A stretch of 64,000 nucleotides of DNA. Source: Bifidobacterium polysaccharolyticum. GTDB taxonomy: Bacteria > Actinomycetota > Actinomycetes > Actinomycetales > Bifidobacteriaceae. A program made the position numbers and the translations under genes. Shown here piece by piece: positions 7,958 through 17,167 of the stretch (its first letter is position 1; each line of letters begins with the position of its first letter). Under the pieces are notes generated by a model that saw only the letters and a program-made list of their open reading frames with translations, was not told the origin of the DNA and searched no databases. Location of the stretch: the NCBI RefSeq assembly GCF_016101585.1, contig NZ_JACFQG010000001.1, positions 763,941 through 827,940 of the forward strand, written 5' to 3'.

Positions 7958-9334
7958 TCAGATGGCCAGCTCGTCGGCCACGACTGAGGCCAGCCGCTGG
8001 CAGACCTGGTCGGCCTGCTCCTGGGTGGCCGCCTCGACCATGACCCTGACCAGAGGCTCGGTGCCCGAGGGCCGCAGCAGGACCCGGCCCGTGCTGCCCA
8101 GCATCCGCTCCTCCGCCTCGACCGCATCCTGGACCTTGGCATTGGTGCGGGCCGCGTTCTTGTCCACACCGGAGACGTTGATCAGCTGCTGGGGCAGCTG
8201 CGGGAAGTCGGCGGCCAGCTCCTTGAGGCTCTTGCCCGAGCGCACGACCTCCTTGGCCAGGGTCAAGGCAGTCAGGGTCCCGTCGCCCGTGGTGGCGAAC
8301 TCGCGGTTGATGACGTGCCCGGACTGCTCGCCGCCCAGGGTATAGCCTCCGCGCAGCATCTCCTCAAGGACGTAGCGGTCGCCCACAGCCGTCTGGACGG
8401 TGACGATGCCCATCTGCTTCAGGGCCAACTTGAGTCCCAGGTTGCTCATGACGGTGACCACCAGGGTGTCGTTGGCCAGCTTGCCCTCACGCTGCTTGGC
8501 GCGGGCCAGAATGCCCATGATCTGATCGCCGTTGACCATGGTTCCCTCTTCGTCCACGGCCAGGCAGCGGTCGGCATCCCCGTCGAAGGCCACGCCCATG
8601 ACCGCGTCCGAGGCCTTGACCATGGCCTGCAGCTGCTCGGGATGGGTGGAGCCGGCGTGCTTGTTGATGTTGTATCCGTCAGGCGAGGCGTTGATGACCA
8701 CCACGTCCGCACCGGCCCGGCGCAGGGCCTCGGGAGCTACCACCGAGGTGGCTCCGTTGGCGCAGTCGGCCACGATCCGCAGACCGTCCAAGGGCTTGGT
8801 TTGGGTCTTGTCAGGGGCCACAGGGGCCACGGCCTCCACCAGATGGTCGATATACATGTTGGTGGCGGTCACCGTGTCATGGGAGACGCGGCCTACGCCC
8901 TCACCCACCGGGCGTTCCCAGTCCTGGCCCAGGACCGATTCGATGTCGTCCTCCTTGGAATCCTGGAGCTTGAACCCGCCCCGGGCGAAGAACTTGATGC
9001 CGTTGTCCGGCATGGGGTTGTGGGAGGCGGAGATGACCGCCCCCATCTCCACGTTCAGCACACTGGTCAGATAGGCGATGCCCGGAGTAGGAATGATGCC
9101 CACGTCGATCACGTCGAAACCGCCCGAAGACATGCCGGCAGCCAGGGCCGAGGCCAGGAAGTCCCCGGAGACCCGGGTGTCGCGGCCGATCAGTGCCCGT
9201 CGGCGGCCCGCGGACCGATCCGCACCACGGCCCAGGACCCTGACTGCTGCATCGCCCAGATCAAGGGCCAGCTGTGCGGTCAGGTCTCTATTGGCTAAAC
9301 CGCGTACACCATCGGTACCGAATAATCTGGGCAT
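7958..9334 (-). CDS. glmM: phosphoglucosamine mutase
   Basis: A 458-residue alpha-D-phosphohexomutase converting glucosamine-6-phosphate to glucosamine-1-phosphate for UDP-GlcNAc and peptidoglycan synthesis. The N-terminus 'MPRLFGTDGVRGLAN' is the GlmM hallmark. The phosphoserine loop 'ISASHNPMPDNG' (near residue 100), the magnesium site 'DGDADRC' and the phosphate-binding 'RPSGTEPLVRVM' are all intact. A strong GGAGGAGA lies upstream of the ATG. It lies between pepN and def on the minus strand and is probably co-transcribed with def. Confidence 0.96.
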   Translation of the reverse strand: MPRLFGTDGVRGLANRDLTAQLALDLGDAAVRVLGRGADRSAGRRRALIGRDTRVSGDFLASALAAGMSSGGFDVIDVGIIPTPGIAYLTSVLNVEMGAVISASHNPMPDNGIKFFARGGFKLQDSKEDDIESVLGQDWERPVGEGVGRVSHDTVTATNMYIDHLVEAVAPVAPDKTQTKPLDGLRIVADCANGATSVVAPEALRRAGADVVVINASPDGYNINKHAGSTHPEQLQAMVKASDAVMGVAFDGDADRCLAVDEEGTMVNGDQIMGILARAKQREGKLANDTLVVTVMSNLGLKLALKQMGIVTVQTAVGDRYVLEEMLRGGYTLGGEQSGHVINREFATTGDGTLTALTLAKEVVRSGKSLKELAADFPQLPQQLINVSGVDKNAARTNAKVQDAVEAEERMLGSTGRVLLRPSGTEPLVRVMVEAATQEQADQVCQRLASVVADELAI

Positions 9335-9387
9335 TTGCTCTCCTCCGAACGTACCATCCTGCGTGCAGACAACAGATTCATTATGGC

Positions 9388-9424
9388 CCCGCCCCTGACC
9401 CGTCGCTACTTGGGCCGGGGCGGG
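9388..9424 (-). terminator. GC-rich hairpin between pepN and glmM
   Basis: CCCGCCCC (9388-9395) pairs with GGGGCGGG (9417-9424) over a 21-base loop, directly after the pepN stop on the minus strand. No T-run follows, so this is at best a partial or factor-dependent terminator, or an mRNA-stabilising stem that separates pepN from glmM-def. Confidence 0.3.
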
Positions 9425-9432
9425 CAGAATAC

Positions 9433-12048
9433 TCAGCGCAGACGCTCGTTGTATTCGCGGACCTTGAGTATGCGTCTGGAGGACTCCGTGTTCTGGATGA
9501 TCATCCCACGCAGGGCCTTGGGTGCCTCAGCATGGTCGGCCAGCCAGGCATCGCCCGCCTTGACCAGGGCGGCCGGGTCGGCCTTGGTCGGGTAGAGTCC
9601 GCCCGCCGACAGGGGGTTGAGCAGGGTCTCCGCGATGTGGAAGGTCTTCTGGGTCCAGACCTCGTCCACGGCTGCGAAGAAGCGGTCCACGTAGGGCGCG
9701 AAGAGCTCCTGGTCCCCTGAACCGGAGAAGCCGTCGGCCAGGGCCTCGATCTGCGAATTGGTCAGATCCTCATTGTGCAGAGCCTGATCCCAGGCCCAGG
9801 CCTTGGCCTCGGAAGTCGGACGTGCAGCCCGGGCTCCCATGGCGAACTCGCGGTTCTCCGTGGTGTCTTTCGCGGCCAGCTCCCGGTCGATCTCGCCGTC
9901 AGCCAGCAGGTCGTGGGCAGACAAGGCGTGGATGATCAGCCAGCGGGTGTTGTTGTCGACGGTCAGCCCCTCCAGCTTCAGGTCGCCGCTCAGCAGACCC
10001 CGGGCGTGGTCCTCGAAGTCGGCGTCGTCTCCGTAGCCCAGGTAGGCGCGGACCAGCTGGAACTGCTCGTCCGAACCGGGTTGGGCCTTCATGGCCAGAT
10101 CCCAGAGCGTGCTGGCCACCAGCTGCAGCATGGGCTGACGGCGACGGGAGGCGGTGAAGTGGTGGGCGGCCGTGGAGATCTGAGACAGGGCGTAGCGGAA
10201 GGTGGTGGACTGGTGCTCGGTGGCCAGTGCCTTCAAGCTCAGGCTAATGAAGCGCTCAGCAGGGAACTGCGCATCCCTGGTCATGTCCCAAAGGCTGAGC
10301 CAGACCACGGCCCGGGCCAGACGGTCCTCGATCCGGTACAGGTTCTGCGTGGCATACTCCAGAGAATCCTGATCCAGACGCAGCTTGGCGTAGGTCAGGT
10401 CGTCGTCGTTGATCAGAATCAGGGCCGGACGCTTCTTGCCGACGACCTGGGGCACTTCGGCTCCCTGGCCGTCCAGATCCAGCTCGAACCGGTCTGTACG
10501 CACCACCTTGCCGGACTGGTCCTCGTCATAGAAGCCCACAGCCAGGCGGTGAGGACGCAGGACCGGATGCTCCTCGGGGGCGGTCTGGTCAATCCGCATG
10601 GCGGTGATGGTCCCCTGCTCGTCGGTCTGCACCTGGCTGGTCAGCGTGGTGATGCCGGCCTCCTCAAGCCAAAGACGGGACCAGTTGCCAAGGTCGCGGC
10701 CGCTGGTCTTCTCCAGCTCGGTCAGCAGATCCTTCAGGGTGGCGTTGCCGTGGGCATGGGCCGTCAGATAGTTGTGGATGCCCTGGAAAAAGCGATCACG
10801 GCCCACGTAGGCGACCAGCTGCTTCAGCACGGAACCGCCCTTGGCGTAGGTGATGCCATCGAAGTTGACCTCGGTGTCATGCAGGTCGCGGATGGGGGCC
10901 ACCACGGGGTGGGTGGTGGGCAGCTGGTCCTCGGTCAGGGCCCAGCTCTTCTCGCCGGAGCAGAAGGTGGCCCAGTCGTCGGTCCACTCAGTGGCCTCGG
11001 CGGTGGCCAGGGTCGACATGAACTCGGCGAAGGACTCGTTCAGCCACAGATCGTTCCACCACTTCATGGTCACCAGGTCGCCGAACCACATGTGGGCCAG
11101 CTCGTGCAGGACGGTCTCCACGCGGCGGTTGATCTGGGCCCCGGTGGCCTTGGACTCGAAGACGTAGGAATCACGGAAGGTGACCAGGCCGATGTTCTCC
11201 ATGGCGCCCGCGTTGTATTCGGGCACGAAGATCTGGTCGTACTTAGCCCAGGGGAAGGGCAGGTCCCAGGTCTTGGCGTAGAAGGCGAAGCCCTTCTTGG
11301 TCACATCGAAGAGGTATTCGGCATCCCCGTCCAGGGAGTCCTTCAGCGCCTGGCGGCAGTATAGGCCCATGGGGATGGTCCGGCCGTCCTCGTTATGGTA
11401 CTCGCTGGTCCAACGGGCGTAGGGTCCGGCGGCGAAAGCGGTCAGGTAGGAGCTCATGACCGGGGTGGTTTGGAAGACCCAACGGGTCACGCCCTCGGTA
11501 CGGCCGTTCTCCAGGGTTCCCTCGGCGGTGCGGCTGTCCAGGGCCTGATGGGAGGCGGGAGGCATGTTGGACAGAACCGTCCAGGATGCGGGGGCATCCA
11601 CGGTGAAGTCGAAGACGGCCTTGATGTCCGGCTGGTCGAAGACCGCATAGACCCGGCGGGCGTCGGGTACCTCGAACTGGGAGTATAGGTAAACGTTGCC
11701 ATCCGAGGGATCCACGCTGCGATGCAGACCCTCGCCTGTGCGCGAATACCGGCAGAGGGCCTCCACCCGCAGCTGGTTGTGCTCGCTCAGGTCGGTAAGC
11801 TCAATCCGGTCGTCCCTGAAGGCCAGGGCCGGGTCCAGACGCCGGCCGTTCAGCTCGATCAGGCTGACCTGGTCGGCAATCAGATCCACAAAGGTGGACT
11901 CCCCCGGCCGGGCATCAAAGTCGATCAGGGCGGTAGAGGGGAAGGTTGCAGGCCCCTTGGTCAGGTCCAGATTGACCTTGTAGCTGACATTGGATACGAC
12001 GACGGCTCGCTCTTCGGCTTCCACACGAGTCAGATTGGCTCCGGGCAT
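9433..12048 (-). CDS. pepN: aminopeptidase N (M1 zinc metallopeptidase)
   Basis: An 871-residue M1 aminopeptidase that releases N-terminal amino acids from peptides in the cytoplasm. 'GAMEN', the substrate amino-group motif, lies near residue 280. The zinc site HELAH is at 315-319, and the third ligand is Glu338 in 'LNESFAE'. The C-terminal half is the ERAP1-like helical domain. Length fits the actinobacterial family (~850-870). The ATG at 12048 is preceded by AAAGGAAA; the frame is open back to 12138 but that part lacks a ribosome site. It is followed downstream by glmM-def. Confidence 0.94.
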   Translation of the reverse strand: MPGANLTRVEAEERAVVVSNVSYKVNLDLTKGPATFPSTALIDFDARPGESTFVDLIADQVSLIELNGRRLDPALAFRDDRIELTDLSEHNQLRVEALCRYSRTGEGLHRSVDPSDGNVYLYSQFEVPDARRVYAVFDQPDIKAVFDFTVDAPASWTVLSNMPPASHQALDSRTAEGTLENGRTEGVTRWVFQTTPVMSSYLTAFAAGPYARWTSEYHNEDGRTIPMGLYCRQALKDSLDGDAEYLFDVTKKGFAFYAKTWDLPFPWAKYDQIFVPEYNAGAMENIGLVTFRDSYVFESKATGAQINRRVETVLHELAHMWFGDLVTMKWWNDLWLNESFAEFMSTLATAEATEWTDDWATFCSGEKSWALTEDQLPTTHPVVAPIRDLHDTEVNFDGITYAKGGSVLKQLVAYVGRDRFFQGIHNYLTAHAHGNATLKDLLTELEKTSGRDLGNWSRLWLEEAGITTLTSQVQTDEQGTITAMRIDQTAPEEHPVLRPHRLAVGFYDEDQSGKVVRTDRFELDLDGQGAEVPQVVGKKRPALILINDDDLTYAKLRLDQDSLEYATQNLYRIEDRLARAVVWLSLWDMTRDAQFPAERFISLSLKALATEHQSTTFRYALSQISTAAHHFTASRRRQPMLQLVASTLWDLAMKAQPGSDEQFQLVRAYLGYGDDADFEDHARGLLSGDLKLEGLTVDNNTRWLIIHALSAHDLLADGEIDRELAAKDTTENREFAMGARAARPTSEAKAWAWDQALHNEDLTNSQIEALADGFSGSGDQELFAPYVDRFFAAVDEVWTQKTFHIAETLLNPLSAGGLYPTKADPAALVKAGDAWLADHAEAPKALRGMIIQNTESSRRILKVREYNERLR

Positions 12049-12261
12049 GAATTTCCTTTCGCGCATGGATGTCGGTGCCCCCACCGGCATCGGCATAGGT
12101 CCTGTATGGATATGGCATGTCAAGTCTAATGCGGACACCAGTCGACGGGCCAGCGGGACGGTTTCCCTCTTTTCTCACGGCGCAGTCCGGACGGGAATAG
12201 TCAGGCCTCCAGGCGGTTGTTCATGGTCCATGCTTTATGAGTCTGGCGGAAAGGGAGCGTC

Positions 12262-13020
12262 ATGCAGGTCCGGACCGGGTTTACCACACAGCAGCTCAAC
12301 ATGCTCTGCCAGTACTCCTACGGGATCGGTCGAGGGGACGTCAAGACCCGGCCGGGCCTGCACTGGTTCGAGGATCCGACCCTGGGCAGCTACTGGGTGC
12401 TGCGCTCACGCTACTGCCCCGAAAACGGCTTCGAGGGGATGATTGCCGCCCAGAACATGGAGAACGGTCCGGACTATGCCCATTTGGTCGTGGTCTATGC
12501 AGGCACCAACCTGCGCGACGACCCTCGCCACGACATCCATGCCGCGCTGACCTGCTTCCTGCCACCGCTGAATGGGGAGCCGGGACAGACACAGCAGGCA
12601 GGCATCCTGGCCAGGCAAGCGCTTGACCTGGCCCGACACAAGGCGGGAACCGACCGCGGGGTGCTTTTTACCGGACATAGTCTGGGCGGAGGCCTGGCTC
12701 TGATCCAGGCGGCCGAGCAGGACCTGCCCGCCCGGGTCTTCTGCGCCGCCGACCCCTGGCGGGTGCTGGGCCAGGAGCAGCGTAAGCGGGTGGCCCGCCA
12801 TTACGGGGACGGCAAGTTCCTGGACTACCGTCTGGGCAACGACAGGGTGACCGGGACTGCCAACCGTCTGCTGAGCGGACAGGCTGACCGCAGCGCCTGT
12901 GTGGTTTGGTGCGGCAAGGGACCCAGCAGGTTCGGACATTGGCTGGGCGACTTCGACTTCGACCAGGGCGGCGAGGTCCTGGTCGAAACTCCCATCACTT
13001 TGGCCGAATACCCGCGGTAA
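12262..13020 (+). CDS. class 3 lipase-like alpha/beta hydrolase
   Basis: A 252-residue protein with the lipase nucleophile elbow GHSLGGG, the putative catalytic Ser being residue 140. Upstream 'LVVVYAGTNLRDD' resembles the strand and loop that hold the oxyanion hole in class 3 lipases. Asp and His candidates lie in the C-terminal third, for example in 'LGNDRVTGTAN' and 'RFGHWLGDF'. No signal peptide is visible, so a cytoplasmic enzyme is likely. AAAGGGAG upstream supports the ATG at 12262. Family members hydrolyse acylglycerols or other esters; the substrate here is unknown. Its neighbours (pepN, a dehydrogenase wreck) give no clue. Confidence 0.7.
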   Translation: MQVRTGFTTQQLNMLCQYSYGIGRGDVKTRPGLHWFEDPTLGSYWVLRSRYCPENGFEGMIAAQNMENGPDYAHLVVVYAGTNLRDDPRHDIHAALTCFLPPLNGEPGQTQQAGILARQALDLARHKAGTDRGVLFTGHSLGGGLALIQAAEQDLPARVFCAADPWRVLGQEQRKRVARHYGDGKFLDYRLGNDRVTGTANRLLSGQADRSACVVWCGKGPSRFGHWLGDFDFDQGGEVLVETPITLAEYPR

Positions 13021-13145
13021 CGTGGGAATTGGGCAGTCTCCAACGAGAGAGCGTCACCCGCCCGCAGGGATATCATGTTGGGTATTCAACTTCGTTCGTG
13101 CAGGGTCTTACACGCATATCAGAGAGGATATGCGATCTGAAAGCA

Positions 13146-13450
13146 ATGATGTACTACGGCAAGGAAGTTGTACGTCTAAAGGACGTGCCCGAGCCTGAGC
13201 GCAAGCCGGGAACCATCAAGATTCATCCCGCCTTCACCGGCATCTGCGGTTCCAATGTTCATCTTTACTATGGCGGAGCCGTAAACGGGAGCGGGAATTC
13301 GCCCGACCATCCCCATCCGCTGACGTGAGAGACCCTACCGGTGGTCTTCGGCCGCGAGATCTCGGGTACCGTCGAGGACATCGTGGATAAGGGCTTCCGC
13401 CAGCTGCGTGAGGACACGGGAACCACGTCAAGGTCATCGTGAGCATGTAA
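13146..13450 (+). pseudogene. decayed (R,R)-butanediol dehydrogenase-like gene
   Basis: The first frame reads MMYYGKEVVRLKDVPEPE, then 'FTGICGSNVHLYYGG', matching the N-terminus and catalytic-zinc Cys of zinc-dependent butanediol/threonine dehydrogenases. At 13326-13328 a TGA follows 'HPHPLT', where the family has Gly, and the same frame then continues 'ETLPVVFGREISGTVEDI'. The text jumps straight to a C-terminal-like piece, 'VDKGFRQLRED', and after a frameshift ends 'HVKVIVSM' with TAA at 13448-13450. So it has one nonsense codon, one frameshift and a deletion of roughly two thirds of the gene, including the nucleotide-binding fold. It cannot make a working enzyme. Confidence 0.8.
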
Positions 13451-13474
13451 GCGCTGCTGTCTACTGATAAAACT

Positions 13475-13512
13475 GAAGGCTCCGGTCGCCCAGATGGACG
13501 GCCGGAGCCTTC
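13475..13512 (-). terminator. intrinsic terminator after RNase J
   Basis: GAAGGCTCCGG (13475-13485) and CCGGAGCCTTC (13502-13512) form a perfect 11-bp stem with a 16-base loop. On the minus strand the stem is followed by AGTTTTATC. It closes the adnA-to-RNase J gene run. Confidence 0.8.
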
Positions 13513-13536
13513 GGTATCAGTTGCAGGAAACGATGG

Positions 13537-15411
13537 TCAGTCCTGTGACTGCACGTCGGTGGCGATGTCGGCCACCACAGGCACGATCATGGGCCGACGG
13601 TGCAGCTTGCGTGAGATCCAGCCGCCCAGGGTGCGGCGCATCATCTGCTGGAGCTGGTAGGTGCCGGTGGTTCCCTTGGACATGGCATCCTCAAGCTGAT
13701 CAATTATCTGGGCGTTGATGGACTTGAACTCGCTCTCATCCTCGGCCACGGCGTTCAGATAGAGCTTGGGGCCCGAGACGACCTTGCTGGTCTCGGTGTC
13801 GACCACGGCGAAGGCGGAGACGAAGCCCTCGGTGCCCAGAATCCGGCGCTGCTCAAGCTCGTCGTCGGTCAGCTGACCAACGGAGTCGCCGTCCACATAG
13901 ACGTAACCGCAGGGCACGGACCCGACCACGGCGGCCTGGCCATGGTAGAGGTCCACCACATCGCCATCCTCGGCCAGGACCACGTTCTGCGGATCTACAC
14001 CGGTCTTGACGGCGATCAGGCCGTTGGCCACCAGGTGCCGGTTCTCGCCGTGGATGGGCATGGCGCACTTGGGCTGCACGATGTTGTAGAAGTGCAACAG
14101 TTCGCCCTCGTCGGAGTGGCCGGAGACGTGGATGGCCGCGTTGTCGCGGTTGACCACCTTGGCACCCAGACGCACCAGCTTGTTGATGACCTTGTAGACC
14201 TCGTGCTCGTTGCCGGGGATCAGCGAGCTGGCCAGGATGACCGTGTCGAACTCGTTGATGGTGATGTCGCGGTGGGTCCCGTCGGCGATGCGGCCCAGAG
14301 CCGCCATGGGCTCGCCCTGGGATCCGGTGCACATGTAGACGATCTTCTCATCGGGGATGCTGTGGGCGTCCTTGAGGTCGACCACGGTGTCCTCGGGCAG
14401 GTGCAGGTAGCCCAGGTCGGAGGCAATGGACATGTTGCGGACCATGGACCGGCCGGCGAAGACCACCTTTCGGCCGAACTTGTGAGCGGCATCGACCACC
14501 TGCTGCACCCGGTGGACGTGGCTGGAGAAAGAGGCCACGATGATCTTGCGCTGGGCCTCGGCGAAGGCCTTGTCCAGGGCGGGGGCAATGGAGATCTCGG
14601 GCTTGACGAAGCCGGGGACCTCGGCGTTGGTGGAATCGACCATGAGCAGGTCCACGCCGGACTCGCCAAGCTTGGCGAACTCGCGCAGATCGGTCAGACG
14701 GTGATCCAGAGGCAGCGGGTCGATCTTCATGTCGCCGGTGTCGATGATGTGGCCTGCCGGGGTGCGCACGGAGACGGCCAAAGCATCGGGAATGGAGTGG
14801 GTGACAGCCACGAACTCCAGGTTGAAGGGGCCTACCTTGAGCTTGTCGCGGCCCTTGACTTCAACCTTGGTGGGCTTGAGATGGTGTTCCTCGCACTTGG
14901 CGTCGACGAATCCCAGGGTCAGCCTGGATCCGATCAGGGGGATGTCCGGACGCAACTTGAGCAAGTAGGGCACACCGCCGATATGGTCCTCATGCCCGTG
15001 GGTCAGCACCAAGGCGTCCACCTGGTCCAGCTTGTCCTTGATGTAGCTGAAGTCAGGCAGAATCAGGTCTACGCCCGGCTGCTCCTCCTCGGGGAAGAGC
15101 ACGCCGCAGTCGATCAGCAGGATGTGACCGTTGTACTCGATCACATTCATGTTGCGGCCGATTTCGCCCAGGCCACCCAGGGGAACGATGCGCATGGAGC
15201 CCTTGCGATACTTGGGGGGTGCTACCAGATGCTGCTCGGTCTGGGTGCCCTTGCCACGGGCGATGGCGCCGTTGCGACGGTTGCGGGATTCGCCCCGGAA
15301 CCTGCTTGACCCCTGCTTGCCATTCTTGGAGGAGGACCGACGACTTCTGCTCTTGCCGGTCGTGTTTGATTCTTCTTGTTTTCTTGCCATAGTCACTTGT
15401 GTTTCTATCAT
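13537..15411 (-). CDS. rnj: ribonuclease J
   Basis: A 624-residue metallo-beta-lactamase/beta-CASP nuclease combining endoribonuclease and 5'-3' exoribonuclease activity in mRNA decay and rRNA maturation. The zinc motif 'HGHEDHIGG' lies near residue 140; 'SGHSDEGELLHF' is the beta-CASP region motif. The first ~65 residues are a basic, Ser/Arg/Lys-rich tail ('SRSRRSSSKNGKQ') typical of actinobacterial RNase J. The start at 15411 has only a weak GGGG-like site, and an in-frame ATG at 15390 is an alternative. It follows dapA by 45 bases, the dapB-dapA-rnj order seen in many actinobacteria, and ends in a strong terminator. Confidence 0.93.
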   Translation of the reverse strand: MIETQVTMARKQEESNTTGKSRSRRSSSKNGKQGSSRFRGESRNRRNGAIARGKGTQTEQHLVAPPKYRKGSMRIVPLGGLGEIGRNMNVIEYNGHILLIDCGVLFPEEEQPGVDLILPDFSYIKDKLDQVDALVLTHGHEDHIGGVPYLLKLRPDIPLIGSRLTLGFVDAKCEEHHLKPTKVEVKGRDKLKVGPFNLEFVAVTHSIPDALAVSVRTPAGHIIDTGDMKIDPLPLDHRLTDLREFAKLGESGVDLLMVDSTNAEVPGFVKPEISIAPALDKAFAEAQRKIIVASFSSHVHRVQQVVDAAHKFGRKVVFAGRSMVRNMSIASDLGYLHLPEDTVVDLKDAHSIPDEKIVYMCTGSQGEPMAALGRIADGTHRDITINEFDTVILASSLIPGNEHEVYKVINKLVRLGAKVVNRDNAAIHVSGHSDEGELLHFYNIVQPKCAMPIHGENRHLVANGLIAVKTGVDPQNVVLAEDGDVVDLYHGQAAVVGSVPCGYVYVDGDSVGQLTDDELEQRRILGTEGFVSAFAVVDTETSKVVSGPKLYLNAVAEDESEFKSINAQIIDQLEDAMSKGTTGTYQLQQMMRRTLGGWISRKLHRRPMIVPVVADIATDVQSQD

Positions 15412-15456
15412 CTGTGCCCCTGCCTATACAGGGGCGACGTCGCTTTGAGGACTGAT

Positions 15457-16362
15457 TCAGATCAGCCCGGCAGCCTTCATGCCCTTGCGGGCAAGAGCCA
15501 CCTGGTCCTCATCGGGACCCAGATTGGGCAGCCTCATGGCCGTCTGGTCCAGTCTGCCGGCCGCTTTCAGAGCGGCCTTGGCCATGACGGCCTGCTGCCC
15601 TTGGCCGTTCAGAGCCTGGACCAGCGGGTCCAGACGCACGGCCAGATCCCTTGCGCCATCCAAGTCGCCAGCATCGAAGTCGTCAGCCAGACGCTTCATG
15701 GGTCCGGATGCCACATGAGCAATGACCGAGATGATGCCGACCGCGCCCAGGGCCAGGAAGGGCAGATAGAGCCCGTCGTCGCCTGAATACCAGGTCAGGC
15801 CGGTCTCCTCGCGCTTGCGGGTCATGGAGGCCAGGTCGCCCGTGGCATCCTTGACGGCTGTGATCCCATCCAGCTCTGCCAGCCGCCGGTAGGTGTCCAG
15901 CTCGATGTGTAGCCCGGTCCGTCCGGGCACATCGTAAAGAATGATCGGTCGCTGAGCCGACTGGCATACCGAACGGAAGTGGGCCACCACCCCATCCTGG
16001 GAGGGCCGCGAGTAGTAGGGCATGACCACCAGCAGGGCATCGGCCCCGGCCTCCTGGGTCATCTCCACCATGCGTACCGTGTGCGCCGTGTCGTTGGATC
16101 CCGCTCCGGAGATGACGGGCACATCGACGGCATCCTTGACGGCCCTGACCAGGTTGACCTTCTCCTCCATGTGGGTGACGGGAGACTCGCCTGTTGTGCC
16201 GTTGACCAGGATGCCGTCGGCCCCATCGGCCACCAGGGTGCGGGCCAGATTGGCGGCAGCCTCATAATCCACGGATCCGTCCTTATTCATAGGCGTGATC
16301 ATGGCGGGGATCACCCGTCCGAAGGGTGCAGGAGGAAGCAGATGGGTAACGGTCTCGGTCAT
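15457..16362 (-). CDS. dapA: 4-hydroxy-tetrahydrodipicolinate synthase
   Basis: A 301-residue TIM-barrel aldolase condensing pyruvate with aspartate semialdehyde, the first committed step to diaminopimelate and lysine. 'NGTTGESPVTHMEEK' is the phosphate/carboxylate loop. Tyr in 'VMPYYSRPSQDG' and the Schiff-base Lys in 'ITAVKDATGD' are the catalytic residues, and 'YDVPGRTG' is the second family signature. Length is normal. It lies between dapB (40 bases upstream) and RNase J on the same strand, so the operon supplies cell-wall and lysine precursors. Confidence 0.95.
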   Translation of the reverse strand: MTETVTHLLPPAPFGRVIPAMITPMNKDGSVDYEAAANLARTLVADGADGILVNGTTGESPVTHMEEKVNLVRAVKDAVDVPVISGAGSNDTAHTVRMVEMTQEAGADALLVVMPYYSRPSQDGVVAHFRSVCQSAQRPIILYDVPGRTGLHIELDTYRRLAELDGITAVKDATGDLASMTRKREETGLTWYSGDDGLYLPFLALGAVGIISVIAHVASGPMKRLADDFDAGDLDGARDLAVRLDPLVQALNGQGQQAVMAKAALKAAGRLDQTAMRLPNLGPDEDQVALARKGMKAAGLI

Positions 16363-16402
16363 ATCTTCACGCTACTTGCAGATGGGGACGCTCTTGCGGA
16401 TA

Positions 16403-17140
16403 TCAGAACAGGTAGTGGTCCAGGCCCACGGTCAGTCCTGGAATGCTTCCAGCACGGCGCACGGCCAGGAGGACTCCGGGCATGAAGGAGACACGCTCGA
16501 AGCTGTCTGCGCGAATGGTCAGCTGCTCGCCGGGGTTGCCCATGAGCACCTCTTCATGCGCGTTGAGTCCCCGCAGCCGGACGGCATGGACGTGGACACC
16601 GTCAACCACCCGACCCCTAGATGCATCAGGCTGCTGGGTTGCGTCGGGCATGGGACCCATACCAGCCTTGCGACGGGCTTCGGCAATGGCGGAAGCGGTC
16701 CCCAGGGCAGTGCCGGAGGGGGCGTCGACCTTATCGGGATGGTGCATCTCGATCACCTCTGCCGACTCGAAGTAGCGGGCCGCCATGGCTGCGAACCGGT
16801 CGGCCAGCACTGCAGAGATGGCGAAGTTGGGAGCGATGAAGACGCTGAGCCCGGGATGCTCGTCCAAGGCCTGCTCGACCTGGTCCAGGCGCTCCTTGGT
16901 CCAGCCGGTGGTGCCGATGACGGAGTGGACCCCCTGCCCTATCAAGGTCAGGGTGTTGCCCAGGACTGCATCGGGGCTGGTGAAGTCGACCGCCACATCC
17001 GTGTTGCTCGGATTGATCGCCGCCGGATCGTCATCCGGGCCCAGCAGCAGGGCCGTCTGCATATCCTGCGCGTCATTCAGAGCACGCACCACCTCGGTTC
17101 CCATGCGTCCGCCTGCACCCAGCACCGATACGCGAATCAT
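16403..17140 (-). CDS. dapB: 4-hydroxy-tetrahydrodipicolinate reductase
   Basis: A 245-residue reductase following DapA in the diaminopimelate pathway. The N-terminal Rossmann motif is 'VLGAGGRMGTEV' and the substrate motif is 'EMHHPDKVDAPSGTA', with the conserved His and Lys. Length is typical. AAGGAGG lies six bases before the ATG at 17140. The stop of the MFS gene is 27 bases upstream and dapA starts 40 bases downstream, so it sits inside a tight minus-strand operon. Confidence 0.95.
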   Translation of the reverse strand: MIRVSVLGAGGRMGTEVVRALNDAQDMQTALLLGPDDDPAAINPSNTDVAVDFTSPDAVLGNTLTLIGQGVHSVIGTTGWTKERLDQVEQALDEHPGLSVFIAPNFAISAVLADRFAAMAARYFESAEVIEMHHPDKVDAPSGTALGTASAIAEARRKAGMGPMPDATQQPDASRGRVVDGVHVHAVRLRGLNAHEEVLMGNPGEQLTIRADSFERVSFMPGVLLAVRRAGSIPGLTVGLDHYLF

Positions 17141-17167
17141 CGGCTGCCTCCTTCTTCACTGTTCATT

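Noticed and set aside
12118..12123. TTGACA-like -35 box upstream of pepN on the minus strand
   Set aside because: No acceptable -10 hexamer at 16-18 bases, so I did not call a promoter.
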